Shown here piece by piece: positions 34,067-43,881 of a DNA stretch of 64,000 bases. The stretch is taken from NCBI RefSeq assembly GCF_000470655.1, contig NC_021921.1:992001-1056000 (forward strand). Reading direction: 5' to 3'. The translations under genes and the position numbers were made by a program. Origin of the DNA: Halorhabdus tiamatea SARL4B (GTDB lineage: Archaea; Halobacteriota; Halobacteria; Halobacteriales; Haloarculaceae). The notes under the pieces were generated by a model that was given only the letters and a program-made list of their open reading frames with translations, made no database searches and had not been told where the DNA came from. Positions within the stretch are counted from its first letter, which is position 1. Each line of letters opens with the position of its first letter.

Positions 34067-35014
34067 CAACTCCTCAACCGCCTCACGAGTCGGCAAGGGT
34101 GCCATCGCTCCAGTGTCGGTCGTTGCCAACGCCCCGACAGCGTTACCGAATCTAATCGCTGCGTCGAAAGACTTCTCCTCCAGTAGTGCCGTGATGACGC
34201 CGGCGGTGAACGCGTCGCCAGCGCCGGTAGTCTCGACGACATCGACATCAAGGGTAGGTTGTTTGGTTTCGGCGGCCCCCCACGGCGGATCGGCAGTTGC
34301 CAGGCCGTACGTTTCGTCCCCGCCCTGCGTGAGGAAGACCGTATGCGGACCGTACGTCGTCAGTTCCTCAGCGACGGACTCGATGGATGCCCCTTCCGTC
34401 TTCCAGAGGATCGAAAGGTCCTCGCGATCGGTCTTGACCACGTCGGCGAGTTCAAGCGCCGACCGTAACGTCGGTTCGAGATCTGCGGGGTCGGGCCAGA
34501 GATCCTCGCGGGTGTTCGGATCGAACGAGACAGTACAGCCTGCCTCACCGGCCCGCTCGGCTAGGTCAAGCATCGCCGTCCGAGCGGGTTCCTCGCACAA
34601 CATGACACCGCCGAAGTGGACCCATTCGAGGTTGGACAGTGTCTCGTCGGGGACCGTCCCGGATTCCATTGCCATTGTCGCCGTCCCTTCTTTGTAGAAC
34701 ACGAACGATTGATCGGCCGCAGGATCGTCACCGACGAGGGTATGCGCTGTCTTCCGAGTGCTGTCGAGTTCAAGGAATCGATCGGGTATGCCTTGGTCGG
34801 TCAATGCCTCTTTGAGATGCCGGCCGAAGGGGTCCGCGCCGAGTCGCGTCCAGAGGTACGGTGCGGCGCCGAGGCGCGTCATCGCGACCGCAAGATTCGC
34901 CGGTGCGCCACCGGCGCGTCGCTCGAACATTTCGACGTCATCGAGAGGTCCCTCGGTCGTCGGGAACATGTCTATGAGTGCCTCACCGGCGATGAGTGCA
35001 TTTTCAGTTTCCAT
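34061..35014 (-). CDS. PfkB-family sugar kinase, fructokinase candidate
   Basis: 317 aa. PfkB signature 1 is AGGAPANLAVAMTRLG, and signature 2 is VVETTGAGDAFTAGVI with the catalytic Asp. WTRLGADPFGRHLKEAL and SFDPNTREDLW are typical of the fructokinase / 2-keto-3-deoxygluconate kinase branch. The GH32 enzyme, sugar transporter and TrmB-type regulator in the same block favour fructose. The stop codon is in the end of a MITE, so the native C-terminus may be altered by a few residues. ATP-dependent and cytoplasmic. Confidence 0.85.
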   Translation of the reverse strand: METENALIAGEALIDMFPTTEGPLDDVEMFERRAGGAPANLAVAMTRLGAAPYLWTRLGADPFGRHLKEALTDQGIPDRFLELDSTRKTAHTLVGDDPAADQSFVFYKEGTATMAMESGTVPDETLSNLEWVHFGGVMLCEEPARTAMLDLAERAGEAGCTVSFDPNTREDLWPDPADLEPTLRSALELADVVKTDREDLSILWKTEGASIESVAEELTTYGPHTVFLTQGGDETYGLATADPPWGAAETKQPTLDVDVVETTGAGDAFTAGVITALLEEKSFDAAIRFGNAVGALATTDTGAMAPLPTREAVEELL

Positions 35015-35114
35015 GCGTGGAATGAAGTCACAAGAGATACTTTATCTTTGTCTTTGAATCGAAGGCTGTGCTTAAATGAGGATGGAATAGAGAGGTGGTG
35101 TTTTCGAAGTGTCT

Positions 35115-35397
35115 ATGGCCGAAAACGCACGCCTCAACGGTACTATCGACCAGATCAACGTACCGTTTGGGGAGCGCGGAGCGCCACCGCGATTTTCTGA
35201 TGAAGGTCGGTATTCAACTGCATCTTGCTGGATTATCGCTTTCGAATACTGTTTCGATTCTTGATTTATTCGGTGTCCAACGCGCTCGTTCAACCGTGCA
35301 CAACTGGGTTCACAAGGCCGATCTACAGCCCGAAACTGGACGAAGTCCGGATCACGTTGCAGCCGATGAAACCGTGATCCGGCCTGACGATGAGAAG
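35115..35397 (+). pseudogene. IS6-family transposase, frameshifted N-terminal fragment
   Basis: The start reads MAENARLNGTIDQINVPFGE in one frame. After a frameshift near 35200 it continues MKVGIQLHLAGLSLSNTVSI, then RARSTVHNWVHKADLQPETG and VAADETVIRPDDEK. This is the HTH and first catalytic Asp region of haloarchaeal IS6 transposases. It stops at 35397, where an ISH8-like end begins. Two thirds of the gene are missing, so it is dead. Confidence 0.85.
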
Positions 35398-35612
35398 CAT
35401 TCGTCTTTAGTTAAGCCTCACACCTCGGTTATGTAGCGGTAGCGAGTGTCTCTTGTAAGATCGGTCGTTGTTGGTGGATCTTCTGTGCGTCTTCCATCAA
35501 CCGCTCTAACAGCGGCGGTGGCGAGTAGCCGAGCTACTCGCCGAGTTCCTGAAGGATGAGCTGGGCGTGGGACTGGAAGGTCGACGCTCAGCGTTCCGGC
35601 GGAAACCCGATC
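35398..35612 (-). pseudogene. ISH8-like element end fragment, second piece
   Basis: The sequence closely parallels 33449-33665, beginning CATTCGTCTTTAG and ending near GCGTTCCGGCGGAAAC. It holds only the last 60 or so transposase codons, with changes. The junction with the IS6 fragment at 35398 is sharp, showing that the ISH8-like element once inserted into the IS6 transposase. Confidence 0.8.
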
Positions 35613-35999
35613 GGTGTCGATTACGAGTAATGGGTTACTACGCTGCCGGTCGGACAATGACTAGAACAGCGACTGAGCACGACAACGATCGGGTCCAACC
35701 TATTCTTTTACGCAAGGTTGACCAGATGGATCCAGTAGAGCTAAGAACTGTCCCGAGCCATGTGACAGACGATATGGCATGGTGACCGTAGCGAGGAAGG
35801 CTTAGACCCTGACGACTGTCCAGACAAGAGTTCCTTCCGCGTTGGGGAGTCGGTCGTGGACTCGGCACAGCTACGGACACTTTTGGATCCGAGACATTGT
35901 AAAATTCAAAGGCATATAAACGTTTCCCTTTAGTAATAAGCTCAGCTTTGAATATTGAAGTGGGAGAGTAATGTAGGCGGTAGCAAAAACGGATGATGC
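35613..35999. other. About 390 bases without a gene
   Basis: No frame resembles a haloarchaeal protein and no repeat was recognised. It lies between insertion-sequence relics and is probably decayed DNA. Confidence 0.4.
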
Positions 36000-36358
36000 C
36001 GATCACGGACTTCTTGTCGTGTACATGCGTGGTCGGTGAGTTCGAATCGCTGTCACCGGCAATGAACCGGCGTGGCGGCTCCTCCTCGCTGGCGATCTCG
36101 ACCACCGCCTCAGCAAGTTTGGTTGGGTCCTGCGGCTGCCCGCCGCCCTGATCTTTCTACCACTCAATTTGCTCTGCTCGGCGGTCAGCATAGTCGTCGA
36201 TCGAGGGTCGGTAATCGGCATCGAGTCTTCAGAGGCGAGGGTGATGCGGAACATTCCGGGATCGACGACGGTTGTGTCGATATCGAAAGGCGCAATTTCG
36301 TCGTGTATTGCGTCTACTCACCCTCCGAGACCGAGCTTGGAGGCGGCGTAGGCTGAAC
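36000..36358 (-). pseudogene. Decayed short-chain dehydrogenase (C-terminal half)
   Basis: Read leftward, the pieces SAYAASKLGLGG (the catalytic Tyr-x-x-x-Lys of SDR enzymes), an in-frame stop, then DAIHDEIAPFDIDTTVVDPG and MFRITLASEDSMPITDP are clear SDR sequence. After that at least one frameshift leads to KLAEAVVEIASEEEPPRRFI. The Rossmann nucleotide-binding half is absent. It cannot make an active enzyme. Confidence 0.75.
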
Positions 36359-36397
36359 TGAACGCGAACCAGACAGACCCGCACCCGCCGAAATCAA

Positions 36398-36808
36398 TAT
36401 GACGTGTCCAGAGTACCACGACACGTACTGGTTGGTCGACCGTGCGCAACACTTCTTCGATGCCGCCGTGGAAAACGGCTGGGACGACGAATTTGGCGGG
36501 TTCGTGTACAATTTCGACCGTGACGGAGCAGTGATCGCCGACGACAAGTACTACTGAAAACTCGCTGAAAGATTAGCTGCAGCCGCTCGTCTCGCAGAGA
36601 CGACGGGCAATGAAACCTACTGGGAGTGTACGACCGGATCTGGACCTACGCGTGGAACAACATGGTGAATCAGAAGTACGGAAACTGGCACTTCAAGCTC
36701 ACCCGCGATAACGATGTTCCCGACGACATCGACTCAACACCCGAGGTCAAAATTGGCTACCATCCGCTGGGGGCCTGCTACGACGTACTGCAAACTGTAG
36801 AGCAGTGA
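36398..36808 (+). pseudogene. Decayed AGE-family sugar epimerase/isomerase
   Basis: The translation YHDTYWLVDRAQHFFDAAVE, NGWDDEFGGFVYNFDRDG is the C-terminal part of an N-acylglucosamine 2-epimerase / mannose isomerase-type barrel. A stop replaces a Trp codon after ADDKYY, and one base is missing near 36630, after which the frame continues YDRIWTYAWNNMVNQKYGNW to VKIGYHPLGACYDVLQTVEQ. The N-terminal two thirds are missing. It may be a lost member of the adjoining sugar cluster. Confidence 0.75.
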
Positions 36809-36972
36809 CAGCTTCAGATTCGGACAGTGGCTCCCTTCACCGATTCGAGACAGTGCAAAGAAACCATTCTGCTATTCCGTATCTTCGCTGTCTGGTGCAG
36901 CCAGGTCTGTCGGGATTCGTCGTCTCCGCGATCAGAATAATCGACGACAGTGAACTCAGACGCCGAACGCCG

Positions 36973-37281
36973 TCACCGGATTCGCGATTCCTTGTACACG
37001 AGGACGGCCCAGATGATCCCGATGACGACCAAGACAAACCCCAGAATGATGCCGACGGCCATGAAAATGCCCGAGATCTCGTGCAACAGTTGCGTCTCCG
37101 GTGTCATCGGTCCCGCCCACACGTCGAGTCCGTAGCCGATGACGAAGTGGACAAGAGCGAACGCGATGACATACAGCACCCACGTGTACGTTTCGAGAAA
37201 GCGCTTCACCTTCCCGACTGTGTCACGGTCAGCCGATTGTTTCTCGATCGCGGTCGACGACTGGCCAAGTTCTCGAGGCAT
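36973..37281 (-). CDS. Small two-helix membrane protein beside the ABC transporter
   Basis: 102 aa. An N-terminal charged segment leads to two membrane helices (about residues 33-52 and 71-93), ending VYKESRIR. Its start is 91 nt after the OppDF stop on the same strand, so it is probably the last gene of the transporter operon. No family was recognised. A functionally similar 89-aa two-helix gene (45648-45917) follows the binding-protein gene of the same system. Confidence 0.65.
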   Translation of the reverse strand: MPRELGQSSTAIEKQSADRDTVGKVKRFLETYTWVLYVIAFALVHFVIGYGLDVWAGPMTPETQLLHEISGIFMAVGIILGFVLVVIGIIWAVLVYKESRIR

Positions 37282-37371
37282 AGTTACTCGCCTCCGGTGG
37301 GTTCGCGGATCTGTCTGTCTGGACTAGGCGTCAACGCCACATCTTTGCAGCGGCAATTTACTGCGTGCCGT

Positions 37372-39576
37372 TCAATCATCGTTGAACACCTCCTGATCGG
37401 GTTCAATGTCTTCGAGGGGGTCGCTGTTCCAGTATTCGTGGGTTTCGTCCGTGCGGAAACACGCAACACCGTGGTCCGCGCTCTCGTCAATGTCCGGTAC
37501 TTCTTCCGTACAGACTTCGCGGGCCTTTGGACACCGGGTGTGGAACGGACAGCCGCTCGGCGGGTCAATCGGGTCCGGAATGTCGATCTCGCGAATCGGC
37601 GGTTCCTCGGCGGGTTCTTGGTCGGGATCGATGTTCGTCGTCGACCACTTTAGGATCTTCGTATAGGGATGCTGTGAGTTCTGGATCATCTCTTCGGCAG
37701 GACCGATTTCGACGATTTTCCCGAGGTACATCACCCCAATGCGACCGCCGACCGTGCCGGCGAGATACCGGGCGTTCGAGAGGTTGTGACTGATAAAGAG
37801 GTACGAGGTGTTGAACAGATCCTGGAGCTCCAGCATGAGATCCATCATCTCGACACGGAGTGAGACGTCCAGAGCTGACACGGCTTCATCAGCAAGTATC
37901 ATATCCGGATTCATAAATAGCGCACGAACAAGCGCGACCCGCTGTTTCTCACCGCCACTTAGCTGGTGTGGATAGCGTTCGGCGTAGTCTTCCGGCGGCG
38001 TCAGTCCGACGTATTCGAGCATCCCGTAAATCCTGGCGTGTCGATCCTTGTAACTGAGCTCGGATTGGGCCTGTTTAAGTGGGGTCTCCAGGATCTTCAT
38101 GACAGTTCGGTTCGGATTGAGTGACTCTCCCGGGTCCTGGTGAATGATCTGGAGCGACTTTCGAATCTCGTTCCAAGACACGTCGTCGCGGTTGCCGTCT
38201 CGGACCTCCCAAATGTCGTCGTCTCGATACTTGACGCTGCCACCAGTGGGCCGCTGCACCCCGATCGCAGTTTTCCCCAGTGTGGTTTTCCCGCATCCCG
38301 ATTCACCCACAAGGGCGACGACATCGTTCTCGTAGATGTCGAGATTTACTCCGTCGACCGCTTTCACTATACCCGGAGTGTCAAACAGGTTCGAAAGCCC
38401 TTGATTCTCTTCAAAGTGAACGCTGAGATCCTGCAGTGAGATAACTGGTTGTTCCGATTGCATTCCATAGACGCGTTCGCGAGTGCCGCTTTGATCTTCA
38501 TCGTACGCAAGATGGATCTCGTCACGTGCTTCGTCGATGTGGAAGCACGCGGCGTCGTGATCGTTCTCGACCTGTACGAACTCCGGATGTTCTGCCCGGC
38601 ACTCCTCGTCAGCGAACGGACAGCGCGGGTGGTATGAACATCCCGATGGTAAGTTGACAGGATCGGGACTCGATCCCGCGATGGTCGTCATCTCATCGAG
38701 TGGAGTGTCGAGATTCGGCACAGAATTCAGCAGTTCACGCGTGTACGGGTGCGCGGGATTTTTAATTACCTCTCGAGTCGGCCCCACCTCGACAAACTCG
38801 AACGCATAGAGGACGCCAAGACGATCCGCGAGTCCAGCGACAAGCGGTAGATCGTGTGTAATGAATGCCACAGTAAGGTCATATGTCTCCTGTAAATCCG
38901 AAATAAGACTCAAGATCGACCGCTGCATCAGCAAGTCGAGCGCAGCAGTCGGCTCGTCCATCACGATTACTTCGGGTTCGAGGACGAGACTCAGTGCGAG
39001 AAGCGCACGCTGTTGCATCCCGCCGCTTAGCTCGTGGGGATACGACTCCATCACGCGCTCGGGATCGAGATAGAGATCCGAGAGGAGTTGTCGTGCGTGT
39101 TCCATACCCGATTGCACGTCGTACTGGTGAGCGCGGAGCGTCTCCTCGAAGTGCGCGCAAATCTTCTGTACCGGATTGAACGAGCTCATCGCACCCTGGA
39201 ACACCATCGAGATTTCTTTCCACCGGTAGCGTTTCAACTCCTCTGGCGTCGCATTCGCGAGGTTGATCGATTCTCCCGACTGCGGGTGATAGTGGACCTC
39301 ACCGGAGAGCCGTCCCGGATCAACGACAGCGTTGAGGAGTGCCGACGCGAACATCGACTTGCCACTGCCGCTCTCACCGACGACGCCCAGCACCTCGTTG
39401 CGCTCGACGTCGATGGAGACGTCGTTGAGGACGCGAGACTCGCCACGTGCCATGTCGAAAGACACTCTCACATCCCGGGCTTCGAGAATAGGGTCGGTCA
39501 CTGATCCCGCCGTATTCGTCACTTGCCGGTCCTGTTCGGTCAGCGTCTGGTCGGATTGGATTCCGTTTTTACTCAT
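37372..39576 (-). CDS. Fused OppD-OppF-type ABC transporter ATPase
   Basis: 734 aa carrying two complete ATPase units. Unit 1: Walker A GESGSGKS (about residues 63-70), signature LSGGMQQRALLALSLV, Walker B VIVMDEP, then the oligopeptide-type C-terminal CSYHPRCPFADEEC. Unit 2: Walker A GESGCGKTTLGK, signature LSGGEKQRVALVRALF, Walker B MILADEAVSALD, and CPFHTRCPKAREVC. The cysteine-rich tails are typical of this group. Oligopeptide/dipeptide-type importers often carry oligosaccharides in archaea, which suits the GH32 context. It energises OppB and OppC. Confidence 0.93.
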   Translation of the reverse strand: MSKNGIQSDQTLTEQDRQVTNTAGSVTDPILEARDVRVSFDMARGESRVLNDVSIDVERNEVLGVVGESGSGKSMFASALLNAVVDPGRLSGEVHYHPQSGESINLANATPEELKRYRWKEISMVFQGAMSSFNPVQKICAHFEETLRAHQYDVQSGMEHARQLLSDLYLDPERVMESYPHELSGGMQQRALLALSLVLEPEVIVMDEPTAALDLLMQRSILSLISDLQETYDLTVAFITHDLPLVAGLADRLGVLYAFEFVEVGPTREVIKNPAHPYTRELLNSVPNLDTPLDEMTTIAGSSPDPVNLPSGCSYHPRCPFADEECRAEHPEFVQVENDHDAACFHIDEARDEIHLAYDEDQSGTRERVYGMQSEQPVISLQDLSVHFEENQGLSNLFDTPGIVKAVDGVNLDIYENDVVALVGESGCGKTTLGKTAIGVQRPTGGSVKYRDDDIWEVRDGNRDDVSWNEIRKSLQIIHQDPGESLNPNRTVMKILETPLKQAQSELSYKDRHARIYGMLEYVGLTPPEDYAERYPHQLSGGEKQRVALVRALFMNPDMILADEAVSALDVSLRVEMMDLMLELQDLFNTSYLFISHNLSNARYLAGTVGGRIGVMYLGKIVEIGPAEEMIQNSQHPYTKILKWSTTNIDPDQEPAEEPPIREIDIPDPIDPPSGCPFHTRCPKAREVCTEEVPDIDESADHGVACFRTDETHEYWNSDPLEDIEPDQEVFNDD

Positions 39577-39596
39577 TTGTTTTCCTCCATTGTCGT

Positions 39597-40577
39597 CTAT
39601 TCGTATTCTTCCGGAGTCTCTGCACGGACGCGGACATTCACGACTCGATCGAGTCCTTGGGCTAGCATGATGAGCCCCCAGGAGAACAGAACAATCGTTG
39701 CGAGCGGGAATGCGATCGTGTAGAATATTCGTGGCGTCGTGACTGCCCCGGACTCGTATGCGAGATTGAGCATGACGCCCCAGTTGACAGTCGTGTAGGG
39801 CAACACGCCCAGAAAGTAAAGCGCGACCGCATTGAAGATGACCGCTCGTCCCGCCATTACCAGATTGACGAGGATGAGTGGCAGCAGTTGCGGCACGATG
39901 TCCGTCGCGAGAATTTTGCTTGTCGGGACACCCATGATTCGCGACGCTTCGACGTACGAGTCTTCACGGATCGTGAGCACTTGCGACCGAAGGGCTCGTG
40001 CTCCGCCGGCCCACGCGTTGATCGACACCAGAATTCCGACGATGAAGGCCCGCTGTGGTTCGAAAATAGAAGAGATGACGATAATGAGTGGAAGCGCCGG
40101 AAGCATCATAGCAATGTCAGTTATCGTCGTCATGACGCTGTCGACGCGTCCCCCCTTGTACCCGGCGGTAACTCCGACAATTGTCCCGACTCCCGTCGCG
40201 AAGATTGCACCACCTACCACCATCTCTAGCATCGTCGGGGTGGCGTGGACGAGCATCGCGAAGATACCCTGTCCGTACTGGGTTGTCCCGAAAGGATAGG
40301 TGAGAGACTGGAACGGTTCGACCCACTTGACACCGACAGTCATCGTCGGTTCCGGGTAGACCCGAACGCCGACAGTCCCCAGGAGCACGAAGATACCGAG
40401 GACGAAGAGTCCGGTCTTGAACCGCCAGTCTTCCCAAGCTACCCTGAATGTATCGAAGCGTTTAGCGAACCACGTTCCAAGCCGATCGGAAGCCGTGACT
40501 TCCTCCTCGGACACCTCTGTGAGAGGAATTTCCGGCGTACCGCCGTCAGCCCGGGTCTCAGTAGGCTTCACTGGCAT
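39597..40577 (-). CDS. OppC-type ABC transporter permease
   Basis: 326 aa from MPVKPTETRADGG (an upstream in-frame start at 40604 would overlap OppB more). Six membrane helices are expected. The permease EAA-like loop is EASRIMGVPTSKILATDIVP, which contacts the ATPase. The N-terminal 60 residues are cytoplasmic and acidic, as in other OppC proteins. It overlaps OppB by 20 nt, so translation is coupled. Confidence 0.9.
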   Translation of the reverse strand: MPVKPTETRADGGTPEIPLTEVSEEEVTASDRLGTWFAKRFDTFRVAWEDWRFKTGLFVLGIFVLLGTVGVRVYPEPTMTVGVKWVEPFQSLTYPFGTTQYGQGIFAMLVHATPTMLEMVVGGAIFATGVGTIVGVTAGYKGGRVDSVMTTITDIAMMLPALPLIIVISSIFEPQRAFIVGILVSINAWAGGARALRSQVLTIREDSYVEASRIMGVPTSKILATDIVPQLLPLILVNLVMAGRAVIFNAVALYFLGVLPYTTVNWGVMLNLAYESGAVTTPRIFYTIAFPLATIVLFSWGLIMLAQGLDRVVNVRVRAETPEEYE

Positions 40578-41568
40578 CACCTCCAGCACTGGCGCGAGGG
40601 TCAACTAAGCCGTAAGTTAGGTCCGCGACAGTGACCGCTATCACAATCGCAAGCGAGATGATCATGAACCCTGCCATCATTAGTGGATAGTCTGGTATGT
40701 CGATAGAAGCGAAGAAATAGTACCCAACTCCGGGATACTGGAATATTGTCTCGAGGATCACCGAACCACCTAAGACGCCGGCAATCTGAATGACGAATCC
40801 AGTATAGATCGGAAGGATGGCGTTGTGAGCGACGTACCGTAGCGCGATCCGATGGGTCGGGAGCATCCGGAGCCGAGCGACCCGGATGTAGTCTTCGCCA
40901 AGAACCCGAATACTGTTTCCACGCATCTGGAGCGTCCGCCCGCCAAACCCCACAAGAACGACGGATAGAATTGGAAGGAGAGCATGCTTAAGCAGACTGA
41001 CGACGTACGGGAGATTGAAACCGGGCGTCTTATCGATGGCCACAGCGCCGTTAGCTGGAAGCCAACCTAACTTCGTGGTGAAAATCGCAATCAGAACGAT
41101 CGCCATGATATAGTACGGGACTGAATTCGACACGATTGAAATAGTACTCGAAATAAAATCGAAACGTGTTCCCTGTTCGTAGGCGATTAGCGCCCCGAGC
41201 GTTACCGAGATGAGAAACGAGATGAAAAGCGCCGAGCCCATGATGAAAAGCGTCCACGGAATAGCTTCCGCGTAGATGTCTGCTACTGGTCGCCCGTAAT
41301 AGACGGATTCCCCTAAATTCCCGTTGAGGATCTGTGCCATATAGTCGATATACTGTTGCCACACCGGTTTGTCCGGCTTTATGCTAATGTATGTCTGGAC
41401 CATCGCATTGATCTGATCCTGGGTGGCTCCAGGATTGTTTTGCCGGACCTGTGCCCGAATGTAATCTACCGGCCCCCCTGGCATCAGTCGGGAGAGGCCG
41501 AAAGTTATCGTAATGACTGCGAAGAACGTGAATCCGGAACGTGAAATTCGTTTTATAAAATAGTTCAT
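40558..41568 (-). CDS. OppB-type ABC transporter permease
   Basis: 336 aa. The first membrane helix is GFTFFAVITITFGLSRLMPG, as in DppB/OppB. The EAA-like coupling loop is VLGEDYIRVARLRMLPTHRI. Five to six helices follow. It is now the first gene of the permease operon, because insertion sequences separate it from the binding-protein gene at 46116-48044. A TATAAAA lies only 3-9 nt upstream of the start, and ATATTTATG lies about 80 nt upstream. Confidence 0.9.
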   Translation of the reverse strand: MNYFIKRISRSGFTFFAVITITFGLSRLMPGGPVDYIRAQVRQNNPGATQDQINAMVQTYISIKPDKPVWQQYIDYMAQILNGNLGESVYYGRPVADIYAEAIPWTLFIMGSALFISFLISVTLGALIAYEQGTRFDFISSTISIVSNSVPYYIMAIVLIAIFTTKLGWLPANGAVAIDKTPGFNLPYVVSLLKHALLPILSVVLVGFGGRTLQMRGNSIRVLGEDYIRVARLRMLPTHRIALRYVAHNAILPIYTGFVIQIAGVLGGSVILETIFQYPGVGYYFFASIDIPDYPLMMAGFMIISLAIVIAVTVADLTYGLVDPRASAGGDASEAY

Positions 41569-41689
41569 TTTTTATAGCCCTCTGTTGGATGACCTTGCGG
41601 ATTTCCCCGCATGACCATCTGTCGATACTCGAACCACATAAATATTGTGGTTTATCATGAAAGCATTTTGAAAATATATTTTATTGATA

Positions 41690-42470
41690 ATACGGGTCGG
41701 AAGCGGGATCACAGCGTTCTGGTGAGCCTCCGGAGATTGTTGAGGGCGAACAGGAGGACGATCTCAGGTAACTACCGGTACCAGAACCGTGAACGCAGGT
41801 CGGAGTCGTGCATTCGCTTGACCCTCGAATGGGAGGTTTCTGCGATCCATCGCTACGTAGTCTTTTGTCCGAATGCGAGCGTTATTGGCAGTTGCCTCTG
41901 CTGTTGAACCGTGGTAGTGAACAAGATAGTTGATGTCCAGTGCAGCGATCTCGTATTCGGTGTGCCAGTCTTGAAAAGCCGTTGTGGGCGGCCACGGCCT
42001 GCAGACCGCAGCATTCCGGCGGACAAACCTCGGCCTCCGTATTGTGGTCACATTCGATACAGCAGTGGACATCCAGCACCCCCAACGACTCTGTATCGGT
42101 CAGCGTTATCGCCTTGACCATTTTGACTAGCCACGACGCCGGCGGTAGTACTGCGAGGCTTTGTTGCATCGAACGTGCTGTCCATTGCGACGTGGCCAGT
42201 CTGGGGGTGTTGCTGCGCGGAGATGCGCAGCAACACCCGCCACACCCACATATTCAGCCGGTCGAGCGATTTGTAGAGCGTGGTGAAGTCAGGCAGATCG
42301 TCTCGACCCAAGCCGAGGACGTCACGAACTCCGGTATGTACTTCATCCGATTCGGCGTTTCTCGGTAGCTGTGGCCGTCTTCGAGGCGAAGATAGTCGTT
42401 ACTTCCCGAACGAGTCGAGAGGGGCCTGTCTGAACGGCGCGAAACAGTCACTTTCTGTATGATTTGACTG
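41690..42470 (-). pseudogene. IS5-family (ISH1-group) transposase, degenerate
   Basis: Pieces in several frames line up with haloarchaeal IS5-group transposases: GRDDLPDFTTLYKSLDRLNM, VWRVLLRISAQQHPQTGHVA with the catalytic Asp in AMDSTF, LTDTESLGVLDVHC, and near the end YVAMDRRNLPFEGQANARL. Multiple frameshifts break the gene. Upstream pieces (RSGSNDYLRLEDGHSYRETP) reach to about 42450. It is dead, and lies between the ISH3-like element and oppB. Confidence 0.75.
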
Positions 42471-42597
42471 TCAGTTTCGGCTGCTCCCGCGGTGTAGATC
42501 GAGACGGTTCCGATCCACCGCTCCAAACAGACGATGGCAACCAAATCTCGACGGTGTCTGCCGACAGCTGTCGCTCACCGCCAAACGGGCAGGCCGT

Positions 42598-42617
42598 GGG
42601 CTGACCCCGGTCAGCCC
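42598..42617 (-). terminator. Hairpin over the ISH3-like transposase stop codon
   Basis: GGGCTGACC and GGTCAGCCC form a 9-bp perfect stem with a 2-nt loop, spanning the stop codon at 42611-42613. It may terminate transcription or belong to the element end. No T-run follows. Confidence 0.4.
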
Positions 42618-43813
42618 GCGGCCGCTGCCTGTGATGCCGGCACGCCAACCTCATTCGCTTTGATCTTCCACTGCCGGCGTAACTCCTCTTCCAGCTCGTG
42701 CCGAATCCAGTCACGGAACGTCTTGAACGTGAACTCTTCGGGCAGGTCGCGCCCGCCCCGTCGCGGGCGGGCGACGACCGCCCACCTGAGAACGAGCCAC
42801 AGGTTCTCCAACAATGCTGCGACCAACATGATCGCAAACCGCACGACGGGATCACGCGTCGTCGTGATCCCGCGTGCTTGCCGGAGCAACCGATAGGTCG
42901 TTTCGATGCCTGAGCGTTTCCTGTAGAGGCGTTCGACCTGTTTGGCCGAGCGATCAGTCACGCCGCAGGCGACGTAGCCACGAACAACTTCGCCGTGCTT
43001 GCCTCGGTCACCGTTCTGATAGGAGACGGCGACCGCGAGCGGGAAGCGCAGTTCCCGCTCGCTGTCCTTGTACATGCGATAGGTCGTCATGTACGACTTG
43101 TGGACGTCGAGTTTGTCCTTCATGCGTTCGCCCTTCTTTGGAACATGGACGACCGTTGCGGCGATATCACGTGCACGGCGGATGACGCGTTCGTTGTAGA
43201 AGCCGCTGTCAGCAAGTAGCAGGTCAATCTCGAAGGGGTGATTCTCGACGCGGGCGAGCACGCGCTCGACCGCGTCGGCCTCATCTTCGTCGCTGCGGAC
43301 GTACGTCATCGCCAGCGTCACCGGCTTCTCGTTGGAGACGACGTACGCCGTGCAATAGCGGTGGCAGGTAGTCGTCCCGTCCTTTGGAGCCATCGAACAG
43401 AGTTCGCCGTCGTCGGCGTAGTGCTCGCCGTGGTAGGGATTGTCGATGAAGTCGATGGAGACGATTCTCGACCGGTCAGGGTCGAGAATCGTCATAGCGA
43501 GCTGTCCGAGTAGACGGTTAGCGACGAACTCAAGCCAGTGCCGGTCAAGGGTATGGAGCCATGTGAAGACAGTGTCGTCACACGGTGTTCCGTTGGTGTC
43601 GTTGCAGGTTTCCCAAATCGATGTCTGATTGACGCAAGCCAAGATGACGACAAGCCAGATGTCGCCGGGGTCGAGGGGGCTCCCCTCGACACCCGGCAAC
43701 GGGAGTGGAGCAACGACTTCTTCCGCTACGTCTTTGACATCTGCCGCCGAAAGGTACCCGTCTGGATCTGGTATGCTGAACACATCCCGATCCAGACATT
43801 TTCTCGTGGTCAA
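42611..43813 (-). CDS. ISH3-family-like DDE transposase
   Basis: 400 aa, apparently intact. Motifs resembling ISH3-group transposases: a first Asp in VSIDFIDNPYHG, a second in LLLADSGFYNE, VSYQNGDRGKHGEVVRGYVA, and YRKRSGIETTYRLLRQ with the final Glu, then TTTRDPVVR. I could not find its terminal inverted repeats by eye, so element ends are not given. A related broken copy lies at 50785-51200 in the opposite orientation. Confidence 0.8.
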   Translation of the reverse strand: MTTRKCLDRDVFSIPDPDGYLSAADVKDVAEEVVAPLPLPGVEGSPLDPGDIWLVVILACVNQTSIWETCNDTNGTPCDDTVFTWLHTLDRHWLEFVANRLLGQLAMTILDPDRSRIVSIDFIDNPYHGEHYADDGELCSMAPKDGTTTCHRYCTAYVVSNEKPVTLAMTYVRSDEDEADAVERVLARVENHPFEIDLLLADSGFYNERVIRRARDIAATVVHVPKKGERMKDKLDVHKSYMTTYRMYKDSERELRFPLAVAVSYQNGDRGKHGEVVRGYVACGVTDRSAKQVERLYRKRSGIETTYRLLRQARGITTTRDPVVRFAIMLVAALLENLWLVLRWAVVARPRRGGRDLPEEFTFKTFRDWIRHELEEELRRQWKIKANEVGVPASQAAAAG

Positions 43814-43881
43814 TTCGCCGATTCAATTCAGCTGATTACGTCGGTTGGGAAGTACCGATAGTGCAGCACGACGTGTTTCCA

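Noticed and set aside
40245-40634. Plus-strand frames opposite the permease genes
   Set aside because: Shadows of oppB and oppC, which have clear membrane segments and coupling loops.
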